DNA of 11,256 nucleotides from an uncultured Acetobacteraceae bacterium. Its GTDB lineage: Bacteria > Pseudomonadota > Alphaproteobacteria > Acetobacterales > Acetobacteraceae. The translations under genes and the position numbers were made by a program. The notes beneath the pieces were generated by a model. It did no database searches. It saw nothing but the letters and a program-made list of their open reading frames with translations, and was not told where the DNA came from. Positions within the stretch are counted from its first letter, which is position 1. Each line of letters opens with the position of its first letter. The stretch lies in contig CAIMEK010000434.1 in assembly GCA_903839965.1 (NCBI GenBank), positions 1-11,256 of the forward strand. Direction: 5' to 3'. Of this stretch, positions 1 through 6,549 are shown piece by piece.

Positions 1-319
1 GGAAGCGAGCAGGATGGCGAGGGTAACGCCAAAGCGCGCCCGTTTGCAGCCGGACATAATTCGTATTGATCTTGGGGAACTGTTTACGGAACGCCTGCAG
101 CAAAATGCTCGTCCCCTCCTCGGCGTCGGGCAGATAAACGACGACCTCGCCCTCCTTCGTCGCCGCGTCGACGTCGGCGCAGGTCTTGAACCCATCCATG
201 TCCCTTGCTTTGGCGCAAGCGGCGCCGAACGCGTCGCTTCCGGCGGCCATGCCGGCCGCGATTCCCCCGGTCCACGCGGTAGCCATTCCCAGCAAGTGTC
301 GCCTGTCAAGCGTCGTCAT
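1..319 (-). CDS. ABC transporter periplasmic substrate-binding protein, N-terminal part (runs off left edge, possibly disrupted)
   Basis: Only the first 106 codons are in the window. The start ATG at 319-317 has a strong Shine-Dalgarno sequence, GGAGGAG, 8 bases upstream. The leader has a twin-arginine-like motif (DRRHLLG, residues 5-11) followed by a small-residue hydrophobic stretch to about residue 32, which suggests Tat-type export. The mature part (AATKEGEVVVYLPDAEEG, then FRKQFPKINTNYVRLQTGAL) resembles the opening of periplasmic binding proteins of the iron/polyamine ABC-importer class, which capture a solute and deliver it to an inner-membrane permease. It is the last gene in the series, 128 bases after the enolase-superfamily gene, so it may be the importer for the operon's substrate. 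After about residue 96 the frame reads WRYPRHPARF, which does not look like the family, while an overlapping frame turns hydrophobic (see the finding). Family is fairly sure; solute is unknown; integrity is doubtful. Confidence 0.7.
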   Translation of the reverse strand, partial: MTTLDRRHLLGMATAWTGGIAAGMAAGSDAFGAACAKARDMDGFKTCADVDAATKEGEVVVYLPDAEEGTSILLQAFRKQFPKINTNYVRLQTGALWRYPRHPARF

Positions 320-327
320 TTTGCTGT

Positions 328-334
328 CTCCTCC
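328..334 (-). promoter_or_regulatory. Strong ribosome binding site of the binding-protein gene
   Basis: On the minus strand these bases read GGAGGAG, a near-perfect anti-16S match, 8 bases before the ATG at 319. It fixes the start of the binding-protein gene and is the strongest ribosome binding site I noticed in the window. A strong site is usual for abundant periplasmic binding proteins. Confidence 0.75.
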
Positions 335-417
335 AGTTAGTCGTTTTCATTACCCGTAGTGGAAATCTTCAACATTTACCGTTCACAGGTTCTTTATCGA
401 CCTTCGCTCCCCCTGTT

Positions 418-439
418 AGACGCGCACGATCCCGCGTCT
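418..439 (-). terminator. Small inverted repeat downstream of the enolase-superfamily gene (possible terminator or mRNA processing hairpin)
   Basis: The arms AGACGCG (418-424) and CGCGTCT (433-439) are perfectly complementary across an 8-base loop. The repeat begins 9 bases after the stop codon of the enolase-superfamily gene. On the minus strand it is not followed by a T tract, so it is not a classical Rho-independent terminator. It could partly separate the catabolic genes from the binding-protein gene, or act as an RNA-stabilising 3' hairpin. I found no convincing promoter in the rest of the 320-447 gap. Confidence 0.3.
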
Positions 440-447
440 GCCTAAGC

Positions 448-1533
448 TCATGCCTGCAACCGATCCAACTCCTTCCAATTGAACATGATGCCATGACCAG
501 GCCGGTCGGGCGCGACCGCGTTGCCGTCTATGATCCGCAACGGATCGACGATGTAGCGGTCCAGGTTGAATCCGTGAGCCTCCAGATAAGAACGATTCGG
601 AACCGCCGCCAGAAGATGCACGGTAAGGTCATGCGCTCCATGCGAGGTGACAGGAAGCCCGAACGCCTCGGCCAAATGCGCGATCTTCAGGAAGGCGGTG
701 ACACCGCCGCAACGCGTTATGTCGGGCTCAGGGTAGGAAACCCCGCCGCTGGCAATAAGGTGCCGGAACTCTCCGAGGGTATACAGATTCTCGCCCGCCG
801 CCACCGGCACTCCGCCTTCGCGCATGACGCGGACATGTCCGGCCACGTCGTCGGGCGGGATCGGCTCCTCCAGCCACACCAGATCGTAGGGTGCGAAGGC
901 GCGTGCGGCCTGGATCGCAATATCCGCCGTCCAGATCATGTTCGCATCCACCATCAGCGGGAAATCATCTCCGAGATGATTGCGCATCGCGGCCACCCGT
1001 TCGATATCCTCGCGCAGCCTGGCGCGGCCCACCTTCATCTTGATGGCACGGAAACCCTTGCCAAGGTTGTCGTCGGTCTGGCGCAGCAACGCATCGAGCG
1101 GCAGCTCCAGATCGATGCCGCCCGCATAGAACGGAACGCGAGGGTCGTAGCCGCCAAGCAGCTTCCATAGCGGCAGGCCCGCACGCTTCGCCTTCAGGTC
1201 CCACAGCGCAATGTCGAATGCAGACAGCGCCAACATGGTTGGACCGCCGTGGCCGCCGGAATGCAGCGCCCACCAAATGCGGCGCCATTGTGCCTCAATC
1301 AATTCGGCATCCGCCCCTACCATGATCGGTGCGATCTCTTGCACGAGCGTCGCATACGCGGCCGCTCCGTTATGTCCGGCTGTGCTGTAACCGATACCCT
1401 CCGCACCGTCGGCATCACGCACGCATACAGTCAACAGGTCAAAGGCATCCATGCTACCGTGCGTGCTGTCACTCAGCACTCTCGCCAACTTCACACGGTG
1501 GTATCCTGGCTCTACAGTAGTGATCACTGGCAT
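448..1533 (-). CDS. Mandelate racemase/muconate lactonizing enzyme family protein (enolase superfamily)
   Basis: This 361-residue protein belongs to the mandelate-racemase subgroup of the enolase superfamily. These enzymes abstract the proton alpha to a carboxylate, with Mg2+ stabilising the enolate, in racemisation or acid-sugar dehydration. All expected residues are visible: the KxK motif (K165, K167 in AIKMKVGR), metal ligands D196 (MVDAN), E222 (WLEEP) and E248 (AAGEN), and the Asp-His dyad D271 and H298 (SHGAHD). The spacing matches mandelate racemase almost residue for residue, so the enzyme should be active. The start at 1533 (MPVITTVEPGYHRV) is preferred because AGGA lies 8 bases upstream and the family begins there; a longer reading from 1617 adds 28 residues of unlikely sequence. 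It lies 144 bases after the CoA-transferase gene. Substrate cannot be assigned: sugar-acid dehydratase, racemase and cycloisomerase are all possible. Confidence 0.92.
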   Translation of the reverse strand: MPVITTVEPGYHRVKLARVLSDSTHGSMDAFDLLTVCVRDADGAEGIGYSTAGHNGAAAYATLVQEIAPIMVGADAELIEAQWRRIWWALHSGGHGGPTMLALSAFDIALWDLKAKRAGLPLWKLLGGYDPRVPFYAGGIDLELPLDALLRQTDDNLGKGFRAIKMKVGRARLREDIERVAAMRNHLGDDFPLMVDANMIWTADIAIQAARAFAPYDLVWLEEPIPPDDVAGHVRVMREGGVPVAAGENLYTLGEFRHLIASGGVSYPEPDITRCGGVTAFLKIAHLAEAFGLPVTSHGAHDLTVHLLAAVPNRSYLEAHGFNLDRYIVDPLRIIDGNAVAPDRPGHGIMFNWKELDRLQA

Positions 1534-1677
1534 CAGACTGTTCCTGCCTTGTCGCGATTGACCCAGCTTGCCCGCTGAGCATGGCCTCTTCTGCCTTTCT
1601 GCCGAACGTTCCGCCACGCTCCCTTTCGGTCGGATCGTTCTGGTGGACTTCCGAACCGGCAGCCCAAAACAACGAGC

Positions 1678-3282
1678 TCAGTCGTTGGCGGCATCGCCTC
1701 CCCCCCCAAAGCTGCGCCACAGGCCCATCGGCCCGGGGGCGAAGATGCGTTCGTCCATGGTCTTCACCTGGGCGGCAAGGACCAGGTCGAATCCAACATG
1801 CGGTCGGATATCATGGTCAATTTCGATGCCCGGTGCGACCTCCGTCAGCACGGGGCCATCCGGTCCAAGCACGAATACGCAACGCTCCGTCACGTACAGC
1901 ACTTGCTGCCCCTTTTGAAGGGCACGCGCCGCGTTAAAGGTCACCTGCTCGACCTGCGGCACGTATTTGCTGAATTGCCCTTCCGACGCAATTGCGACCC
2001 GTCCGTCCTCGATCCGCACCTTCAGCCCGCCGGTGGTGAGCGTACCGCAGAAGACGATCCGCGGGGTACGATCGGTGATCGTGTTGAACCCGCCCGGTCC
2101 GTTGATCTCTTCGCCGAAGCGGCTGACATTCAGATCACCCTTGGCGTCTACCTGGCCAACCCCAAGGAAGGTGATGTCGAGCCCGCCGCCTTCATAGAAA
2201 TTGAACTGGAAGGCGGAATCCATGATGGCATCGGCGTTAAGCGCCGGCACGAAGGAGCCGCCGAGGGCCGTGCCCATCATGCCGCCGAACACACCGTGCT
2301 CGTTGGTGAACACCACGCGCTCGTTGATTCGCTCCTGCAGTGCGACAAGCGGCAGCTTGGTGGCGGCGCCCGCACCGAGGTTGATCACGTCGCCTGAACG
2401 CAACTCGAGCGCGGCGCGACGCAAGATGATCTGTTCCGCCCCGGTCGGCATCGGTGCCAGCTCGGTCAGTGGATGCTTCAGTGCGCCGGCGAAGAATGGG
2501 TTCCACCCCGCGGTCGGATCAGCCATTGTTGGCGAGAGCTGGGTCTGGCGTGGGTGGACCGTGACAAAGTCGACCAGCGGGCCCGGAATGCGCACGAACC
2601 GTGGATCAAGGCTGTTTGCGCGCGCCAGGCGCTTGACCTGCGCAATCACAATGCCGCCGGAGTTATGCGCGGCGAGCGCCAGTTCCGGTCCGGCAAGCGT
2701 ATTCGTTTCTTCCTCAAACGAGATGTAGCCGTTCTCGTCAGCCGTGGTCCCTCGGATAATCGCGACATCGATCGGCACCGTCGGATAGTAGAGATATTCG
2801 CGGCCGTCGCGCACCTCGTATCGCACCGGCGGATTTCTCGAGCGCTCGTTCATGGCGCCGCCTTCGCGCCGGGGATCGAAGCAGGTGCCCAGTCCCACCT
2901 GAGTGAACACGCCGGGCTTGCCTGTGCCCGCCGCGGTCAGCATTTGCACGGCCGCGCCCATGCCGATCATGTAACACTCGAACGCACCCTGCCGTATCAG
3001 GTCCAGCAGCCTGGGATGCCGTGCCTTCGAAAAAGAGGCGCCGATCACCCGCCGCAACATGCCGGGATGGGCGAAGTGGTTCATGCCGCCCTCCCCACGC
3101 CCTGACCCTGGGCACATCGGGGTGAACAGCGTCAAATCGCGCGGGTGGCCCTCCGCCAGGAAGCGGCGCCCCAGTGCAGCCAGCAGCAGATCGGGCTCCA
3201 GTACCGGACCGGTGCCGTGCACCGCGACGGTTGCGCCGTCCGGTATTCGGGCTACCGCCTCATCGGCGCTCAACAGCTTCAT
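1678..3282 (-). CDS. Family I CoA-transferase, fused alpha-beta type (propionate CoA-transferase/YdiF-like)
   Basis: This enzyme moves CoA from a donor such as acetyl-CoA, propionyl-CoA or succinyl-CoA to a carboxylic acid through a glutamyl-CoA thioester. Its 534 residues match the usual length of the fused family, in which two related halves that are separate subunits in 3-oxoacid CoA-transferases are joined. The N-terminal half carries the opening SADEAVARIPDGATVAV and the conserved TTADENGYISFE (179-190). The C-terminal half carries NLGAGAATKLP (301-311) and the catalytic glutamate E328 in FTNEHGVFGG. The start ATG has AGAAGG 7 bases upstream. It lies 48 bases after the crotonase gene, so the two are likely co-transcribed, and it probably activates the pathway acid without ATP. 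The last residues (SFGGGGDAAND) are encoded across a run of eight G on the coding strand. Acyl specificity is not readable from the sequence. Confidence 0.93.
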   Translation of the reverse strand: MKLLSADEAVARIPDGATVAVHGTGPVLEPDLLLAALGRRFLAEGHPRDLTLFTPMCPGSGRGEGGMNHFAHPGMLRRVIGASFSKARHPRLLDLIRQGAFECYMIGMGAAVQMLTAAGTGKPGVFTQVGLGTCFDPRREGGAMNERSRNPPVRYEVRDGREYLYYPTVPIDVAIIRGTTADENGYISFEEETNTLAGPELALAAHNSGGIVIAQVKRLARANSLDPRFVRIPGPLVDFVTVHPRQTQLSPTMADPTAGWNPFFAGALKHPLTELAPMPTGAEQIILRRAALELRSGDVINLGAGAATKLPLVALQERINERVVFTNEHGVFGGMMGTALGGSFVPALNADAIMDSAFQFNFYEGGGLDITFLGVGQVDAKGDLNVSRFGEEINGPGGFNTITDRTPRIVFCGTLTTGGLKVRIEDGRVAIASEGQFSKYVPQVEQVTFNAARALQKGQQVLYVTERCVFVLGPDGPVLTEVAPGIEIDHDIRPHVGFDLVLAAQVKTMDERIFAPGPMGLWRSFGGGGDAAND

Positions 3283-3330
3283 GACGCAACCTTCTCTTGC
3301 CGCTGTTCAGATCGGAAACGGCGAAAGTGT

Positions 3331-4077
3331 TCATCGGCCGTGAACCGCCGCCACGACGTTCGCATTGTAGTCGGCTTCCTGATGACAGACCGAGCTGACC
3401 AGGCCATGCAGCGCCGGCGCCACCACCGGATCGAAACCGGCGCGCAGGCTCGCCTTCGCGTAGCGCAGCGCCGCTGCCGGACGCTCGGCAAGGACCGCCG
3501 CCAACGCCTGTGCCTCCGCTAGCGCCTGACCCGGCGCAACGCAGCGATTGACGAGCCCCAGGGCGGCCGCTTCGGCACCACTCAGCCAACGTCCGGTCGC
3601 GACCAATTCGAGCGCCCGCGGCACACCTATCAGCGGCGGCAGGCGCTGCATGGCGCCGGAGCCCGGAACGCTGCCGAGCTTCATCTCGGGAAACCCGATC
3701 GCCGCATCCTCAGCGGCCACACGGAGATCGCAGGCGAGCGCCAGTTCCGCGCCGCCGCCGAGCGCATACCCGTGCATGGCGGCAATGCTCACCATCGGCG
3801 AAGCGGCGAATCGATCGAAGCAGCGCCAGGTAAGTTCAATGAAACGACGAAGATCCTCGGCTGCAAGTGTACGCATGTATTTCAAGTCTGCGCCCGCCGA
3901 GAAGCACCGCGCCACACCGCCCGAGACGATGAGCACAGTCGCTTCCCCCTGCTCCTCAAGCGAGTCCAAACCGGCAACCATGTCGCGACAGGTTGCGGCG
4001 TCGATCGCATTCAGCACCTCTGGCCGGTCGAGCGCCAAATGGGCAATGCGGCCCGCACGGACAAGTTCAATGGTCAT
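3331..4077 (-). CDS. Enoyl-CoA hydratase/isomerase (crotonase family)
   Basis: This 248-residue protein has the length and order of a crotonase. The oxyanion-hole segment CFSAGADL (58-65) and the second backbone site GYALGGGAELALACD (103-117) are followed by FPEMKLGSVPGSGAMQRLP (129-147). Both glutamates that activate water in true hydratases are present (E111 in GGAEL and E131 in FPEM), so syn-hydration of a 2-enoyl-CoA is the likely reaction. The preferred start at 4077 (MTIELVRAGRIAHLALDRPEVLNAI) overlaps the stop of the upstream flavoprotein as ATGA, a sign of translational coupling; a longer reading from 4125 adds 16 residues without family character. The neighbours suggest it hydrates an acyl-CoA made by the CoA-transferase and a flavoprotein. 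Hydrolase or isomerase activity on a special substrate cannot be excluded. Confidence 0.92.
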   Translation of the reverse strand: MTIELVRAGRIAHLALDRPEVLNAIDAATCRDMVAGLDSLEEQGEATVLIVSGGVARCFSAGADLKYMRTLAAEDLRRFIELTWRCFDRFAASPMVSIAAMHGYALGGGAELALACDLRVAAEDAAIGFPEMKLGSVPGSGAMQRLPPLIGVPRALELVATGRWLSGAEAAALGLVNRCVAPGQALAEAQALAAVLAERPAAALRYAKASLRAGFDPVVAPALHGLVSSVCHQEADYNANVVAAVHGR

Positions 4078-5798
4078 GCCGGCCGTCTCCCCGCAAAGGA
4101 CGCGCTCGGGCCATCGGGAGTGCACACGATCTCGATCTGCATACCCATCGCCGGATCCTTTTGTGGTGCGTCCTCACGGTAATGGCTGCCACGCGTCTCT
4201 CTTCGCAGCAGGGCGGCCGCGCACATCATGCGACCAACCTTGGCGAGGCTGATCGCTTGATGAATGTCTACCAGTTCCTGTACCGTTCCGGCGGCGAAGG
4301 CCCCGCTCCCAAGCGCCTGCAGCAAATCGGCCAGCCCGGCATCGGCACGGGCGAGGCCGGCCGCACTGCGCACGACAAGCACGTACTCAGTCATCAGCCG
4401 CTTGATCTCAGCATGTGCGGTCTTTGGGGCACGTGTGCCGCCGCCGACCGCCAGCGCCTGCTCCACGACCGTCCCGGCGTCTGCCCGCGCTGCCCTGTCG
4501 GCGCGATCACGCCCGATCTCGGCCGCACGCTGGCCAGTGCGCCGGCCGAACACCTGGCAGCTCAGCAGCATGTTGCCGCCCAGGCGATCCGCGCCGTACG
4601 GCCCGGCCGCGTTCTCGCCGGCGGAAAACAGGCCGGGAACATCGGTCTGGCCGAACGCGTCAGTGATCAGTCCGCCGTTGATCGCGTGGCCGAACAGACC
4701 GATGCGCATGGGCTCGGCATCAATGTCTATGTTCTTCTTGTCCTTTAGCCAGGTCTTCGAAACCTTCCAAAGCTGAGCAAACCCTTTCAGCGGAATGCGG
4801 GTCGGATCGCAACCGCGCACGTCGAGCTGGCAAGCGCCGGCCTCGTCGGTGCGGCCGTCGCGCATCGCGTTCTTCATGCCGATCTCCAGCCAGCGAGAGG
4901 CATCGGAGGCGCTGAACGGATAGTGCCTGGCCTTCTTGCTCATTGCGTCCGCAAGCAGGGAGCCATCCTGCATCGTGTCCGGCAGCACGGGGTGGCCGTT
5001 GCAATCAAGGAACCGCGGGCCGGTGGCCCAGAACCAGCTGTCCACCATGTTGAGCGCCGGCTTTACGATACCAAAGCCCGCCTGCATGAACTCCATGTTC
5101 GCCAGCCGGGCGCCTGCCTGGTAACCGAGTGCATAGCCGTCGCCAGTGATGTCCGGCGGCATCAGGCTGAAACGGAACAGTTGGCCCGCGCCACCCGTCG
5201 TCAACACCGTGGTGCCCGCACTGATGATGAGCGGTTTGCCGTCGCGGCTCACGGCATAAACCCCGTGCACTCCGGCGCCGTCCTGTATGAGTGAAAGCAC
5301 CGTCGCGCCTTCGATCATCGTGACCTGCAACCGCGCAATCTCGCGTTTCAGCGCAACCGTGATCGGTCGCCCGTGGTGCGGGATCTTCCGGTTGCGCGCC
5401 CGCGAGGCAAAGTCGCCCTGCGCCACTAGCACCTTGCCGCTCTGCGGGTCGCGTATGAAGTCGATGCCCCACCGGTCGAGGTCCTCCGCCGCGGCGATTG
5501 CTTCGTCCACCAGGATGCGCACCAACGACGAATCGGCGCAGCCCTGCGCTGCACGCATTATGTCATCGAAATGGACGTCTGGCGTGTCGAGCGGATCGCC
5601 CGCGCCGTCGGGCACCGAGAAGCCTGCCGAAGCAGCGAGACCGACAGCGGTCGCACCAGAGGCGCCGATACGCCCCTTCGTCACCACGGCGGTACGGGCG
5701 CCCACACGCGCGGCCTCGTAGGCGGCGCGCAGCCCTGCACCACCACCCCCTACCACAACGACGTCGAACGGCATTCTCTGTGGTGACGCCAGCCTCAT
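4074..5798 (-). CDS. FAD-dependent oxidoreductase, fumarate reductase/succinate dehydrogenase flavoprotein-like (divergent)
   Basis: This 574-residue soluble flavoprotein has an N-terminal dinucleotide fold (VVVVGGGGAGLRAA, 13-26), the C-terminal FAD-binding signature GLFSAGENAAGPYGADRLGGN (389-409) and a helical C-terminal domain of SdhA type ending in TRGSHYRED. The segment GASGATAVG stands where SdhA has its FAD-linked histidine, so FAD is probably non-covalent. Compared with SdhA/FrdA, the HPTG motif is missing (MEFMQAGFGI, 235-244), and by position the proton-shuttle arginine is also missing (near I306, before MRDGR). A His in FGHAINGG (H371) and the Arg of GADRLGG (R405) remain. It may therefore oxidise something other than succinate. 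The start at 5798 is chosen because ATG overlaps the stop of a short leader frame (ATGA) and GGGGG lies upstream; 5774 (MPFDVVVV) and a TTG at 5816 are alternatives. Its 3' end overlaps the crotonase start. Confidence 0.85.
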   Translation of the reverse strand: MRLASPQRMPFDVVVVGGGGAGLRAAYEAARVGARTAVVTKGRIGASGATAVGLAASAGFSVPDGAGDPLDTPDVHFDDIMRAAQGCADSSLVRILVDEAIAAAEDLDRWGIDFIRDPQSGKVLVAQGDFASRARNRKIPHHGRPITVALKREIARLQVTMIEGATVLSLIQDGAGVHGVYAVSRDGKPLIISAGTTVLTTGGAGQLFRFSLMPPDITGDGYALGYQAGARLANMEFMQAGFGIVKPALNMVDSWFWATGPRFLDCNGHPVLPDTMQDGSLLADAMSKKARHYPFSASDASRWLEIGMKNAMRDGRTDEAGACQLDVRGCDPTRIPLKGFAQLWKVSKTWLKDKKNIDIDAEPMRIGLFGHAINGGLITDAFGQTDVPGLFSAGENAAGPYGADRLGGNMLLSCQVFGRRTGQRAAEIGRDRADRAARADAGTVVEQALAVGGGTRAPKTAHAEIKRLMTEYVLVVRSAAGLARADAGLADLLQALGSGAFAAGTVQELVDIHQAISLAKVGRMMCAAALLRRETRGSHYREDAPQKDPAMGMQIEIVCTPDGPSASFAGRRPA

Positions 5799-5854
5799 AC
5801 CAGCCCCCGGGGGCAAGCGCTGCGCCGGGATCCGCCGTCATCAAGGTTGCCCAT
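5795..5854 (-). CDS. Possible 19-codon leader ORF ahead of the second flavoprotein
   Basis: Between the MaoC gene and the second flavoprotein gene, an ATG at 5854 follows AAGGAG by 10 bases and opens a 19-codon frame, MGNLDDGGSRRSACPRGLV. Its TGA overlaps the flavoprotein ATG at 5798 as ATGA. The arrangement would carry ribosomes to the flavoprotein start, whose own ribosome binding site is weak. The peptide resembles nothing I know and has no hydrophobic segment. The frame may simply be chance in GC-rich DNA. Confidence 0.3.
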   Translation of the reverse strand: MGNLDDGGSRRSACPRGLV

Positions 5855-5879
5855 TTGCGAGGCGCTCCTTCTCCGGCCG

Positions 5880-6365
5880 TCAGTCCGTCCTCGGGCGTTT
5901 TCTGATCATTGTCACATGCTCGCCCTCTTGCACGACTTCGCCTCGCTGGTTGATCAGCTGAACGGACTCCCTGACGATCCCAATGCCCGGCTTGCTCTTG
6001 CTCTCGCGCTTACTCAACAAGCGCCAGCGTACACGGACGGTATCGCCGAAAAATATGGGGTGCTTGAAGACCCACTTGTCCCATTGCAAGGAGGCAACAC
6101 CCGTCCCTTGTGTATAATTGGTTCGCCAGCTCAGTCCCTGGGCTATCGAGAGGCCCAGCAGTCCATGCGCGATGCGGGTGCCGAACTCCGTTTTCTTGCA
6201 GAACTCCTCGTCCGTATGGACCTGGCTGTAATCGCCGGTCAGCCCCGCGAAGGACATCACGTCGCTCTCCGTTATCGTCCTGCCGGGGGAAAGCCTTTCG
6301 TCCTTCTCGTTGAAGTCCTCATACCACAAGCCGAGCACAACTGGCTCTGGACGGTCGCTCGACAT
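5880..6365 (-). CDS. MaoC family dehydratase (R-specific enoyl-CoA hydratase-like, single hot-dog domain)
   Basis: This 161-residue protein has the hydratase-2 motif of MaoC-like enzymes, which add water to trans-2-enoyl-CoA to give (R)-3-hydroxyacyl-CoA, or run the reverse. The motif is FAGLTGDYSQVHTDEEF (39-55), with catalytic D45 and H50, followed by FGTRIAHGLLG (61-71). The rest is a typical hot-dog half: KHPIFFGDTVRVRWRLLSKR, then GIVRESVQLINQRGEVVQEGEH. The start ATG at 6365 has GAAGGGAG 9 bases upstream, a good ribosome binding site. It lies between the two flavoprotein genes, 184 bases after the first. It is not a close copy of the MaoC domains further right, so it probably acts at a separate step. 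Homodimer formation is expected from the family. Confidence 0.9.
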   Translation of the reverse strand: MSSDRPEPVVLGLWYEDFNEKDERLSPGRTITESDVMSFAGLTGDYSQVHTDEEFCKKTEFGTRIAHGLLGLSIAQGLSWRTNYTQGTGVASLQWDKWVFKHPIFFGDTVRVRWRLLSKRESKSKPGIGIVRESVQLINQRGEVVQEGEHVTMIRKRPRTD

Positions 6366-6390
6366 AGTCGGTGACTCCCTTCAAAATCCC

Positions 6391-6413
6391 TGATCAGCCC
6401 CATGGGCTGCTCA
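6391..6413 (-). other. Inverted repeat just upstream of the MaoC ribosome binding site
   Basis: The arms TGATCAGCCC and GGGCTGCTCA flank a 3-base loop (CAT) and pair over 10 bases with one mismatch. On the minus strand the repeat ends 8 bases before the GAAGGGAG ribosome binding site at 6382-6375, with a short TTTT between them. It may be a weak terminator or attenuator after the first flavoprotein gene, an operator, or an RNA hairpin affecting MaoC translation. The rest of the 6366-6549 gap holds no gene I can support. Confidence 0.35.
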
Positions 6414-6549
6414 GAGAAGAGCCGTGCATCCATCGGTTTCAGGCCGGGGTTGGCAATTACACTGATCATACCCATCGCGCTCGCAGCGGCGGTGCGGTCG
6501 GGATTGGGTCTGATCTCCGGCAAACCCGGAAGGCAGCGTCGGTCATGGC

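Noticed and set aside
84..275. 63-codon minus-strand frame at the left edge
   Set aside because: It is out of frame with the binding-protein gene that starts at 319, which has a strong ribosome binding site and family-like sequence.
1601..1613. Short palindrome GAACGTTC in the gap before the enolase-superfamily gene
   Set aside because: Only eight bases pair, flanking bases do not extend it, and nothing ties it to a regulator.
1534..1617. 28-residue N-terminal extension of the enolase-superfamily protein
   Set aside because: The family N-terminus begins at 1533, where an AGGA site is well placed; the extra residues lack family character.
5563..5844. 93-codon minus-strand frame across the second flavoprotein start
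   Set aside because: It is out of frame with the FAD-binding motif, and its product is Arg-rich without recognisable motifs.
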